From assembly GCF_014203025.1 (NCBI RefSeq), contig NZ_JACHID010000004.1, positions 1-64,000 on the forward strand: a stretch of 64,000 nt of DNA, written 5' to 3'. This DNA comes from Desulfurispira natronophila (lineage in GTDB: Bacteria > Chrysiogenota > Chrysiogenetes > Chrysiogenales > Chrysiogenaceae). The translations under genes and the position numbers were made by a program. Of this stretch, positions 53,854-61,672 are shown one piece after another. Each line of letters opens with the position of its first letter. The stretch's first letter is position 1. The notes under the pieces were generated by a model that was given only the letters and a program-made list of their open reading frames with translations, searched no databases and was not told where the DNA came from.

Positions 53854-55985
53854 TGCCACTGTTTACCGCACTCACGGTCGTTCATTTGACCCGCAGTCGC
53901 ATGCGGCTGCGCTATCGCACTGGCACAAGTTTTGACAAGCACTCTCTCAAGCGATTACTGGAATTGAGATCTGGTGTTGATCGCGTTGAGCTGGGAGGTA
54001 TGAATCGCAGCATACGGGTGTGGTTTGATCCTGACGTGCACTCAGTCCACACTATAATGTGTTTGCTGGAGGGCATGCGGGCAGATGCCTTTGTGGCCCT
54101 GGAGCGAAATCGCCACGAGCTGGAGAACTCCCAGGTGCACAGTGTTTTCAGGGGAGTGCTGGCCTTTGCCCTGACACCGATGCTTCCCCCGCCATTGCGT
54201 GGTCTGCTGACTTTGCTGGCGTGTGGTCCGGCTATCGGCCAGGGCCTGCGGCACTTGTTTGCCGGAAAGATTACATCGGAAACCATGGAAGGCGCTGCTA
54301 TTCTGATATCCATTGGCAGGCGCGACTATGCCGCTGCTTATATGGCCAACCTTCTTATAGCGCTGGCAGAGTATATTGGTCAGCGCATAGATCGTCAGTC
54401 CGACGAGTTACTACTTTCTTTGGTGCAGCCAGAAGCAGAGCAGGTCTGGGTTCGTCGCCAGGATCAGGATGTACTGGTGCAGGCCGACCAGGTGACCAAA
54501 GGAACCATTGTGATTGCCCAGGCTGGCGAAACCGTAGCCGTAGATGGTACGGTTCTGGAAGGACAGGCCTCAGTTAACGAGGTTTCCATGACCGGTGAAG
54601 CCCTGCCTGTATCCAAGAGCCGGGGTGATCGTCTTATCTCAGGCACCACTGTGGAAGAGGGCAGGGTGTTGGTGTATGCCGAACAGGTAGGACAGGAGCG
54701 TGTATCCTTCCGTATTGCTTCCTATGTGGAGAGCTCCTTGCAGTCAAAATCCCATGCCCAGCTTAATGCCGCTCGATTGGCTGATCGTTTGGTTCCCTTT
54801 TCACTGGGCTTGGCCGGGAGCACCTACCTGCTCAGTCGCGATCTGGCCAAGGTGGCCGCCGTGCTGCAGGCGGACTACTCCTGTGCCCTCAAGCTGGCTA
54901 CGCCGGTAGCTTTTAAATCTTCTATGTACAAAGCCGGGGCTCACCAGATCCTTGTCAAAAGTGCCAGTGCCCTGGAAAAGCTGGCTACTGCCGATGTCTT
55001 CATTTTTGACAAAACCGGTACTCTTACCTCAGGTGATTTGGAGGTTATGTACACCCTCTCTATGGATCCAGGCTGGACCAGTGAGCAGATTCTCCTGTTG
55101 GCCGCCTCCATTGAGGAGCATTACTTTCACCCCATAGCCCAGGCGGTAGTCAAGGCCGCTCAGCAGAACGGAGCGTCCAGGCAACACTTTCACCATAGCG
55201 AAGTGGAATTCATCGTGGCTCATGGCGTCATGGCCTATGTCGAAGGCAAAAAAGTGGTCATAGGCAGTCGACATTTTCTGGAAGATGATGAAGGTATTAC
55301 CTTTCCCGACCTGAAAAGTTGCATCCGGTGCCATTATGGCGAAAGCCTGACGCCCCTGTACATTGGCTATGACGGCAAACTGCTGGGAATCATATGCCTG
55401 CGCGATGAACTGCGCCCGGAAAGCCACCAGTTGCTGGAGGCATTGCGAAAAAATGGCATGCAAAAGGCTGTCATGCTTACTGGTGACCGGCGTGAAAAGG
55501 CTATTGAGATTGCCGAGAGTCTTGGCTTTGATGAGTGTCACTACGAACTTCATCCAGAGCACAAAGCAGCTATTGTGGAAGAGTATCGCAGTCAGGGAAA
55601 AACATGTGCTTTCATAGGCGATGGAATCAACGATGCCCCCGCCCTCTCTTTGGCTGATGTGGGAATCGCTATGCAAAAAGGCGCTGACATTGCTCGCATC
55701 AGCGCCGATATCGCACTGCTACACGACGATATACTGCTGGTCAGTGATATCCATGCCATGGCTCGGCACACTATGAAGCGGGTCAGCACCAACTACGGAC
55801 TGACCATAGGCCTCAACAGTGTAATTATGCTTTTGGCTGTCATCGGCCGCATATCTCCCATAACCACCGCCGTTCTTCATAATGGAACAACTATTGGGAT
55901 ACTAATGAATGCTGCCTTGGGTGCCCGCACCCCCAGGCGCATTATCAACACCACACCAGCACAGGTGCACCATGAAACTTCCTGA
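53853..55985 (+). CDS. fezB: P1B-type metal ATPase, FezB-like (ferrosome)
   Basis: This 710-residue metal pump has an N-terminal HMA-like domain without CxxC but with the Arg-rich motif VVHLTRSRMRLRYRTG. Membrane helices follow. The actuator loop is NEVSMTGEALPVSKS. The metal-site helix reads ADYSCALKLATPVAF (S-C-A where copper/zinc pumps have C-P-C). The phosphorylation site is FIFDKTGTLTSGD near residue 386, HP-motif EEHYFHPIAQAVVK, and hinge GDGINDAPALSLADVGIAM near 590. All P-type catalytic residues are intact. The S-C-A site, the Arg-rich N-terminus and the gene neighbourhood fit P1B-6 pumps that fill ferrosomes with iron. An alternative is a CtpC-like manganese or zinc exporter. Confidence 0.82.
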   Translation: MPLFTALTVVHLTRSRMRLRYRTGTSFDKHSLKRLLELRSGVDRVELGGMNRSIRVWFDPDVHSVHTIMCLLEGMRADAFVALERNRHELENSQVHSVFRGVLAFALTPMLPPPLRGLLTLLACGPAIGQGLRHLFAGKITSETMEGAAILISIGRRDYAAAYMANLLIALAEYIGQRIDRQSDELLLSLVQPEAEQVWVRRQDQDVLVQADQVTKGTIVIAQAGETVAVDGTVLEGQASVNEVSMTGEALPVSKSRGDRLISGTTVEEGRVLVYAEQVGQERVSFRIASYVESSLQSKSHAQLNAARLADRLVPFSLGLAGSTYLLSRDLAKVAAVLQADYSCALKLATPVAFKSSMYKAGAHQILVKSASALEKLATADVFIFDKTGTLTSGDLEVMYTLSMDPGWTSEQILLLAASIEEHYFHPIAQAVVKAAQQNGASRQHFHHSEVEFIVAHGVMAYVEGKKVVIGSRHFLEDDEGITFPDLKSCIRCHYGESLTPLYIGYDGKLLGIICLRDELRPESHQLLEALRKNGMQKAVMLTGDRREKAIEIAESLGFDECHYELHPEHKAAIVEEYRSQGKTCAFIGDGINDAPALSLADVGIAMQKGADIARISADIALLHDDILLVSDIHAMARHTMKRVSTNYGLTIGLNSVIMLLAVIGRISPITTAVLHNGTTIGILMNAALGARTPRRIINTTPAQVHHETS

Positions 55986-56208
55986 TCGCAAGACACAGCG
56001 CCAGTGGGCCAAGGCAGGCATGACCATAACTCTGGGGGCTACCCTGCTCACTGGTTTCCACATGAAGGGCCGTACCGCCAAACAGGTTCATTTTGCCGCA
56101 GGCATTGCCCTCGTCGGTTTTTCTATCTGGCACCACCAGCTATATCATCCGGCTAGCAAGGATAAATCAATTGCAGCAGAGAAAGTATCCCCAGTTGCCC
56201 CTGAGTAA
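55972..56208 (+). CDS. small two-helix membrane protein at the end of the ferrosome-like operon
   Basis: A 78-residue protein with two hydrophobic helices (AGMTITLGATLLTGFHM; HFAAGIALVGFSIWHHQLY) containing spaced histidines, in the style of DUF4405 or cytochrome b561-like helices. The His residues could bind haem or metal. It overlaps the ATPase gene by 14 bases in another frame, with AGGTG just before the ATG. The C-terminal tail is short and charged. It is the last gene of the run. Confidence 0.65.
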   Translation: MKLPDRKTQRQWAKAGMTITLGATLLTGFHMKGRTAKQVHFAAGIALVGFSIWHHQLYHPASKDKSIAAEKVSPVAPE

Positions 56209-56292
56209 TCGTGAAATTACCCATATTAGGCGGAATGCGCTTCACGCAAACCTATAAAAAAATTGAATAATTACAGACAGGTATAAGAAACA

Positions 56293-56333
56293 GCTACAAG
56301 CAAGTCGCATTACATATAAGCGATTCCTGTAGC
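56293..56333 (+). promoter_or_regulatory. leader hairpin upstream of the DUF4198 gene
   Basis: GCTACA (56293-56298) pairs with TGTAGC (56328-56333), and an inner AGTCGC pairs with GCGATT, giving an interrupted stem 24 bases before the start codon of the next gene. It has no T-run. It might end the operon upstream weakly or regulate the downstream leader. Confidence 0.35.
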
Positions 56334-56356
56334 CTGCTTATGTTTTGGAGGAAACT

Positions 56357-57103
56357 ATGCACAAGCAAATTCTTTTTCCACTGGTGACACTACTGGGCGT
56401 TATGCTACTGGCTCTGTCAGCACAGGCGCATTGTGCCTGGATTGAGGCGCCGTCAAGCACGGCTTCTGTTGATGAGACGGTACTTATTCGTTCCTTCTGG
56501 GCTGATCCTGATGATGAGCCAGGTCAGCGCGATACGGCTGATCTTGAACTCTACTACCGTTCACCCAGCCATGAAACATCACCGCTGAAGCCTGATCGCA
56601 AAGAACGCTATCAGTACACACAAAAGCAGCTCGGCACAGAGGGCAGCCACGTTTTTTATGCTATTCGTGAGCCTGCCCGCCACCGCTTGACACAGTATCG
56701 GGACTTCGCCAAGGCCATAACATCAGTAGGAGTTGCCCAAGTTACAGAGCCCATAGGGCTGGAGCTGGAGATTACACCATTGGTGCCGGTGGATCCACTG
56801 CTGAAAGAAGTACCAGTCGTGGTCACATTTCTTGGAGAAGTGTTGCCGGAAGCGACGGTTCAGGTGGTGGAATCATTAGAGCCGGGTGGCGATGTCTACC
56901 AGTCTCTGCACGGCAATCATGCACTGGAGATCGTTACCGATCATAAAGGCCAAGCAGTGATTCCCCTTGGAAAAGACCACCAGCATATAGTCAAAGTTCG
57001 CCACCAGGTCGGATCATCAGAAGTTCCGCAGGAAACCGGACGCTGGATACGTTCCGTCGTTTTCCGCAGCACACTCTACCTGGATGCCGGGATCGGCAAG
57101 TAA
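56357..57103 (+). CDS. periplasmic DUF4198-family protein
   Basis: This exported 248-residue protein has signal ILFPLVTLLGVMLLALSAQA and a mature N-terminus beginning HCAWIEA, which presents a His that in this family is often a metal ligand. The later LELEITPLVPVDPLL and VVVTFLGEVLPEATVQV segments are typical of DUF4198, a beta-sandwich family often found beside nickel, cobalt or iron transport genes. GGAGGAAACT precedes the ATG at 56357. It lies 149 bases after the ferrosome-like operon on the same strand, so it may share its metal theme, but this is inference. Confidence 0.75.
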   Translation: MHKQILFPLVTLLGVMLLALSAQAHCAWIEAPSSTASVDETVLIRSFWADPDDEPGQRDTADLELYYRSPSHETSPLKPDRKERYQYTQKQLGTEGSHVFYAIREPARHRLTQYRDFAKAITSVGVAQVTEPIGLELEITPLVPVDPLLKEVPVVVTFLGEVLPEATVQVVESLEPGGDVYQSLHGNHALEIVTDHKGQAVIPLGKDHQHIVKVRHQVGSSEVPQETGRWIRSVVFRSTLYLDAGIGK

Positions 57104-57173
57104 GTAGCCGGAAAGGGGCAGGGTGGACACACCATTTGTATCCACCCCCAGTCCACACCTCTTGCGTGCAGGC

Positions 57174-57207
57174 AAAAAGCGATTGCTGTCATCACGAATC
57201 AATCGCT
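57174..57207 (-). terminator. terminator of the class III ribonucleotide reductase operon
   Basis: On the minus strand AGCGATTG, a 14-base loop and CAATCGCT form an 8-bp stem (57178-57185 with 57200-57207), followed by a TTTTT run (57174-57178). It lies about 145 bases after the nrdG stop. A separate GGGTGGA/TCCACCC repeat (57121-57127 and 57141-57147) lies nearby and may end the DUF4198 transcript. Confidence 0.75.
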
Positions 57208-57350
57208 CATGGAACACCAATCACTTCACCCTACTCAATATTTATGGTTTCGCTAAGGTTCCAGCACCCGCCTCTTCCTGGGGCAACCCCAAGCTCTCAG
57301 TATGTGCCACAAGATCTCTATTCGCCCCTTGCACGCCGTATTCAGTGAGC

Positions 57351-58073
57351 CTACCTACCTCCACTACCGGTAACTTCTGTGCTTTCTCCCCGTGCTATCA
57401 CGCGGGAAAACGCCTGCGCGAAGCGCTGGTGCGCGGTGGCGAAATCGGTGGCCGACAGGGGAGAGCGAAAGCGTTTATCCAGCATGGGAACGCGATCGCG
57501 CAGAAACTGCAGGGCCAGGGGAGCGCTGCCGCAGTGGGCGGCCAGGGCGCGCAGTTCTTCGGGTTCGGGCAGTTTCCAGAGGGTGTGGCGTAGTTCAAAG
57601 GGGATGCTGGCGCTGCGCAGATGGGCCAGGCTGGTCAGCAGGGGCTGTATGCTGGTGCAGGCGCGGGTGATGTGGGCCATGTCGGCATCATTGAAGGCTT
57701 TGACGTCTACGGCCACAAAGTCCACCAGTTCCTGTTCCAGCACCTGTTTCAGGCGATGGGGCAGGGTGCCGTTGGTGTCGAGTTTGATCCGGATTTTCCG
57801 GCTGCGCAGCTGTTGCAGCAAGGTTTCAAGTTCCCGCTGAAAAAGGGGCTCGCCGCCGGTGATGGCGACGGCCCCGATCTGGTGCCGGTCAATGTATTCC
57901 AGCAGCTGGTCCTGGTGGCTCCTTCCGGGTTGTCCCAGGACGAGTGCGGGATTGTGGCAGTAGCGGCAGCGCAGGTTGCAGCCGTGGGTGAAGACGGTGG
58001 TGGCGATTTCACCGGGAAAGTCCAGCAGACTGACGGGGGTGAAATCGGCCACCAGGGCGGGTGTATGGCTCAT
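57351..58073 (-). CDS. nrdG: anaerobic ribonucleotide reductase activating enzyme NrdG
   Basis: This radical SAM activase generates the glycyl radical on the class III reductase. The cluster motif is HGCNLRCRYCHNPAL (C-x3-C-x2-C), followed by ITGGEPLFQRELETLL and KLDTNGTLPHRL. The 240-residue length matches the pflA-like NrdG2 type. Its ATG overlaps the stop of the small glycyl-radical gene (ATGA), so activator and radical-bearing subunit are translated together. Confidence 0.92.
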   Translation of the reverse strand: MSHTPALVADFTPVSLLDFPGEIATTVFTHGCNLRCRYCHNPALVLGQPGRSHQDQLLEYIDRHQIGAVAITGGEPLFQRELETLLQQLRSRKIRIKLDTNGTLPHRLKQVLEQELVDFVAVDVKAFNDADMAHITRACTSIQPLLTSLAHLRSASIPFELRHTLWKLPEPEELRALAAHCGSAPLALQFLRDRVPMLDKRFRSPLSATDFATAHQRFAQAFSRVIARGESTEVTGSGGR

Positions 58074-58243
58074 GGGTTGACCGCAAAGGTCTCCCGCTTG
58101 CCAAACTCCTCTTTTTTGCCTTCGTTCCAGTGGTTGGTGGGGCTGTGGTAGCCCACGACACGGCTGTAGATGTCGCAGGGGGTTCCTTTGATGCTGGCAA
58201 GCTGTTCTTCCAGTTGTTGAATCTGTGCTTCGCGCTGGCTCAT
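58070..58243 (-). CDS. separate glycyl-radical subunit of anaerobic ribonucleotide reductase
   Basis: This 57-residue product begins MSQREAQIQQLEEQLASIKG and continues PCDIYSRVVGYHSPTNHWN, then GKKEEFGKRETF. RVVGY is the glycyl-radical motif (Gly31), and the following WN-x-GK-x2-EF-x2-R pattern is that of NrdD C-termini. The large NrdD encoded just upstream ends without it. Both ends overlap neighbours by four bases (ATGA with nrdD and with nrdG). I therefore read it as the detached radical-bearing tail of the enzyme, comparable to the YfiD spare part of pyruvate formate-lyase. Confidence 0.88.
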   Translation of the reverse strand: MSQREAQIQQLEEQLASIKGTPCDIYSRVVGYHSPTNHWNEGKKEEFGKRETFAVNP

Positions 58244-60306
58244 GAGTGTGCTCCTGTCAGATTGATTTCGTGCAGGCCGCTCTGGCCTTTGAGTTCGGTA
58301 ATCCGGGTCTGAATTTCCTGCCGCTGTTCCTGGGCGCAGTGGGGGCAGTGTGTGTGCTCGCCTTTGAGGTAGCCATGAACGGGGCAGATGGAAAATGTCG
58401 GTGTGATGGTGATGTAGGGCAGGTGGTAGCGCCGGGTGATGGTGTCCAGCAGTTTGCCCACGGTGGTGCCGTCCTCCACGGCTTCGCCCAAGAAGATGTG
58501 GAAGACGGTCCCCCCGGTGTAGAGGGGCTGCAGCTGATCCTGATGGTCCAGGGCGGCGAAGAGGTCGCGGGTTTTCTCCACCGGTATCTGGGTGGAGTTG
58601 GTGTAGTAGGGGCGCTCTTCAGTACCGGAGGTGATGATGCCGGGAAGGGTCTGGCGGTCCTTGCGGGCCAGGCGGAACGAGGTGCCTTCGGCGGGGGTGG
58701 CCTCCAGGTTGTAGAGCACGTCTTCCTCCAGCTGGAACTGTCCCAGGCGCTCCCGCATGAATTCCATGACGCGGCGGGAAAACTCCAGTCCTTCGGGGTG
58801 GGTGATATCCACGCCGATAAAGTTCAGCAGCGCTTCGTTCATGCCGATGATGCCGATGGTGTTGAAGTGGTTTCGCCAGTACTCGCCAAAGCGCTGGTGA
58901 ATATCCTGCAGGTAAAAGCGGGAATAGGGGTAGAGGCCGTTTTCCGTCAGGCGCTCCAGGGCCTTGCGTTTGATTTTGAGGCTGTCGCGGGCCAGCTCCA
59001 TTAGCTCGGCCAGCCGCTCAAAGAAGGCCGTTTCGCTGTCCACGCTGTGGGCGATGCGGGGCAGGTTGATGGTTACCACGCCAATGGAGCCGGTCAGGGG
59101 ATTGGCGCCAAAGAGTCCGCCACCGCGCTTGTGCAGTTCCCGATTGTCCAGACGCAGGCGACAGCACATGCTGCGCGCGTCGTCGGGGCTCATGTCGCTG
59201 TTGACGAAGTTGGCAAAGTAGGGGATGCCGTACTTGGCGGTAATCTCCATCAGTCTGCCCACCATGGGGTGCTGCCAGTCGAAGTCGCGGCTGACGTTAT
59301 AAGTGGGAATGGGGAAGGTGAAGACGCGCCCTTTGGCGTCGCCTTCCATCATCACTTCCATGAAGGCCTGGTTGAGCATGAACATCTCTTCCTGAAACTC
59401 CCCGTAGGTGCGTTCCTGGGGCTCTCCACCGATGATGACTGGCTCGTCACGGTGGGTGGAGGGGACGTACAGGTCCATGGTCAGGTTGGTGAAGGGTGTC
59501 TGGAATCCCACGCGGGTGGGGATATTCAGGTTGAAGACGAACTCCTGCATGGCCTGCTTCACTTCGGGGTAGGTCAGCTGGTCATAAGCGATAAAGGGTG
59601 CCAGGCAGGTATCGAAATTGGCAAAGGCCTGGGCCCCCGCGGCTTCCCCCTGCAGGGTGTAGAAGAAGTTTACCACCTGACCCAAAGCCGAGCGCAGGTG
59701 TTTGGCCGGCTTGCTCTCCACCTTGCCGGCCACGCCGCGAAAGCCACGCACCAGCAGATCGTTCAGATCCCAGCCGCAGCAGTACACCGCCAGCAGCCCC
59801 AGATCGTGAATGTGAAAGTCGCCACGGGAGTGGGCTTCCTGCACCTGGCGCGGATAGATCTTATTGAGCCAGTAGCGGGCGGTGATGGTGGAAGAGATGT
59901 AGTTGTTGAGCCCCTGCAGCGCATAGGTGGTGTTGCTGTTTTCGTTGACCCGCCAGTCGCTGCCGCCCAGGTAGGATTCCACGATGCTCTCCAGACCTTC
60001 GAAGCTTTCGGTCATGGCCCGCATGTCGGCGCGCTGGTGGCGGTAGATGATATAGGCTTTGGCGGTTTTGGCATAACCGCCCTCAATGAGAACCTTTTCC
60101 ACGCAGTCTTGCACCTGCTCTACGGTGCAGGAGCCGTACTGGCCGTACTGGTCTACCAAGGCATGCAGCACCTGCAGGGAAAGGGCCGAGGCAATGTTAC
60201 GGTCGCTGCCGCCTACCGAACGGGCGGCCTTGAAGATGGCAGTGGCGATGCGCTCCTGGTCGAAGGGGACAAAACGACCATCGCGCTTCATGACAGTAGT
60301 GATCAT
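58240..60306 (-). CDS. nrdD: anaerobic ribonucleoside-triphosphate reductase NrdD, large part
   Basis: This class III reductase makes dNTPs without oxygen. An N-terminal ATP-cone (VMKRDGRFVPFDQERIATAI) provides allosteric control. Active-site cysteines lie in LAVYCCGWDLNDLL and in SMCCRLRLDNRELHKRGGG. The zinc site is CPVHGYLKGEHTHCPHC near the end. The 688-residue chain stops about 30 residues after the zinc site, with no RVxGY glycyl-radical segment; that is supplied by the next gene. GGAGCC lies upstream of the ATG at 60306. A cobalamin riboswitch in the leader should shut the operon off when B12 is plentiful. Confidence 0.93.
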   Translation of the reverse strand: MITTVMKRDGRFVPFDQERIATAIFKAARSVGGSDRNIASALSLQVLHALVDQYGQYGSCTVEQVQDCVEKVLIEGGYAKTAKAYIIYRHQRADMRAMTESFEGLESIVESYLGGSDWRVNENSNTTYALQGLNNYISSTITARYWLNKIYPRQVQEAHSRGDFHIHDLGLLAVYCCGWDLNDLLVRGFRGVAGKVESKPAKHLRSALGQVVNFFYTLQGEAAGAQAFANFDTCLAPFIAYDQLTYPEVKQAMQEFVFNLNIPTRVGFQTPFTNLTMDLYVPSTHRDEPVIIGGEPQERTYGEFQEEMFMLNQAFMEVMMEGDAKGRVFTFPIPTYNVSRDFDWQHPMVGRLMEITAKYGIPYFANFVNSDMSPDDARSMCCRLRLDNRELHKRGGGLFGANPLTGSIGVVTINLPRIAHSVDSETAFFERLAELMELARDSLKIKRKALERLTENGLYPYSRFYLQDIHQRFGEYWRNHFNTIGIIGMNEALLNFIGVDITHPEGLEFSRRVMEFMRERLGQFQLEEDVLYNLEATPAEGTSFRLARKDRQTLPGIITSGTEERPYYTNSTQIPVEKTRDLFAALDHQDQLQPLYTGGTVFHIFLGEAVEDGTTVGKLLDTITRRYHLPYITITPTFSICPVHGYLKGEHTHCPHCAQEQRQEIQTRITELKGQSGLHEINLTGAHS

Positions 60307-60482
60307 AGTTCAGGCTCCGTGGCTTCCGCCACTGTCCGTCCGCGAAGACGACGCATTATCCCGGCGAGCATCCGGGCAGGCAGTGGCAGGGTTACGCATG
60401 TGATGAGAGAAATGGGTACGTGGGCCGCAGAGCGCTGGCTACAAAAGACGTGAACGTGAAGACAGAGCTTCCATAGGAACAT
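60303..60482 (-). CDS. possible 59-codon leader ORF between riboswitch and nrdD
   Basis: An open frame starts at ATG 60482 immediately after GGAGGG at the riboswitch end. It runs without a stop to a TGA that overlaps the nrdD ATG (ATGA). The product begins MFLWKLCLHVHVFCSQRSAA and has no recognisable domain. The ribosome binding site is closer to the ATG than usual. It could couple riboswitch control to nrdD translation, or be chance. Confidence 0.3.
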   Translation of the reverse strand: MFLWKLCLHVHVFCSQRSAAHVPISLITCVTLPLPARMLAGIMRRLRGRTVAEATEPEL

Positions 60483-60645
60483 CCCTCCGCTGTGTGTTCT
60501 CGGGGCAGGTATCCTGGCTCGCCATCATCCTCAGCTCCGCCTTCCCGTGTTGTCACAGTGGCGCATGGAGCCTTGTCCGGCTTACAGTTGCGGGGGCAGC
60601 GACGGATTTTCACCGCACTTCCCTGAATCCCGGATGAGTATATTG
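60482..60645 (-). ncRNA. cobalamin (B12) riboswitch
   Basis: On the minus strand the leader contains the conserved core GTGCGGTGAAAATCCGTCGC, then CTGCCCCCGCAACTGTAAGC, and further on the B12-box GAGCCAGGATACCTGCC. The spacing and order match adenosylcobalamin-type riboswitches. It lies about 175 bases upstream of nrdD on the same strand. Binding of B12 is expected to lower expression of the B12-independent reductase. The boundaries are approximate, and I could not identify a clear terminator hairpin in the expression platform. Confidence 0.92.
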
Positions 60646-60953
60646 CCTTGCTGTAATCATGAATGTCAATGACAAATATTATAATGCATTTTAGACCAAT
60701 GCGTTTGTCTCAGCTACTGCAAGCGAGGTTGCGTCGTGAAGAGAAATGTTCGGTGCAAAGCATGTTTTTCAAATGGTTTCATTGTCAATTGCAATTGTAA
60801 TTATTAATGGCCAGTTGAAATGCTCCCCTTTTTGAGGCGGCATTGCTTGCTGTCACTTGTCACTGCTACGTGCTCCAAGGAACTACTAATACATGCCTTG
60901 CGAGTGTCTTGCTTTTTTGGGATTTTCATTTGATTGCCATATGGAGTCTCAGG
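60646..60953. other. intergenic region; possible nrd promoter, nothing else seen
   Basis: No gene is apparent in these 308 AT-rich bases. A TATAAT hexamer on the minus strand (60678-60683) would place a start point just ahead of the riboswitch, though no good -35 accompanies it. The short near-palindrome CAATTGCAATTG around 60786-60797 has no assigned role. Confidence 0.4.
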
Positions 60954-61253
60954 TTACTTCCTTATGGGACATTCTGAGCTGGGACTTTTCAGGCAATCCT
61001 TCAGTGTTGATACTCCACAGGAATGGCACATCATCACTGGGATATTGTCGGCTCGGGCCGCTTCAAGAGCGAGCTTTCGGGCATTGTGCGAAACCTTGTT
61101 AGTAAATATCACCATCAGATCAATACTGCCAAGCCGCCCCGCAATGGTGTTCTCCGTCCCGGTGAACAGCTTTATTTTATACCCAGCCTCCTTCGCGACC
61201 TTCTGGTAATGAGGATGCAGTCTATCCATGCCTCCGATCACTGCTGCAGTCAC
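60954..61253 (-). CDS. DUF2325 family protein
   Basis: A 99-residue single-domain protein: TAAVIGGMDRLHPHYQKVAK at the start, an 'AGRLGSIDLMVIFTNKVSHNARK' type middle (VIFTNKVSHNARKLALEAAR) and PVMMCHSCGVSTLKDCL at the end. This follows the DUF2325 pattern (nucleotide-binding-like alpha-beta fold of unknown function). The start is a GTG with AAGGAG seven bases upstream. It lies 150 bases after the Com-like gene, probably in the same transcript. Confidence 0.75.
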   Translation of the reverse strand: MTAAVIGGMDRLHPHYQKVAKEAGYKIKLFTGTENTIAGRLGSIDLMVIFTNKVSHNARKLALEAARADNIPVMMCHSCGVSTLKDCLKSPSSECPIRK

Positions 61254-61403
61254 GATAGACTCCTTTCTGGGGATGCCACTGGAGACGACTCCCCAAGCTC
61301 TTGTGCCATAGAAGTAAGCAGTACTGTGCCCCTGAGTGGCGCAAGATGTGGTTCGGGATTTGCAACCCTCTTGGAAATAGACGCTTGCAGCGCTCTGGTG
61401 AGG

Positions 61404-61613
61404 TTACGATTGCGTGGTGTGGCGAGCACGGCATTGGCATGCATAATCAAAGTTTTGCAGTGCGCCGCATTTGGGGCATTTTACCTCAATGTCAATTACA
61501 AAGCCTTTGAATAGCAATCGATGACATTTTCTGCAGCGTGCCTCCTGCAGTGCTACCTTCTCCACGCCGGACCCGTGTTGTGCGCAAGTGCTCATGGGAG
61601 CGCTTTTTTCCAT
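61404..61613 (-). CDS. Com-like zinc-finger protein
   Basis: This 69-residue protein carries a zinc ribbon ARCRKCHRLLFKGFVIDIEV followed by KCPKCGALQNF, the pattern of the phage Mu translational regulator Com (CxxC ... CxxC with LLFKG). Com binds the mom mRNA and activates its translation; here no mom-like gene or other phage gene is nearby, so an RNA-binding regulatory role for the host is possible. GGAGGT five bases before the ATG at 61613 fixes the start. Extra cysteines (CACQC region) follow the ribbon. Confidence 0.78.
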   Translation of the reverse strand: MEKSAPMSTCAQHGSGVEKVALQEARCRKCHRLLFKGFVIDIEVKCPKCGALQNFDYACQCRARHTTQS

Positions 61614-61672
61614 ACGGTACCTCCGTGGTGGGTTCTGTGTGCTGAAAGCGGTGAAGTGAGACAATATCTGGA

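Noticed and set aside
54059-54577. 172-codon frame inside the P-type ATPase gene
   Set aside because: Out-of-frame shadow with no start signal; the ATPase motifs are continuous across it.
59047-60453. 468-codon plus-strand open frame opposite nrdD
   Set aside because: It is the antisense of a GC-rich gene; its product is repetitive Val/Gly/His-rich text without any known pattern.
61404-61613. Prophage call based on the Com-like protein
   Set aside because: No integrase, terminase, capsid or tail gene is nearby; the neighbours are ordinary host genes.
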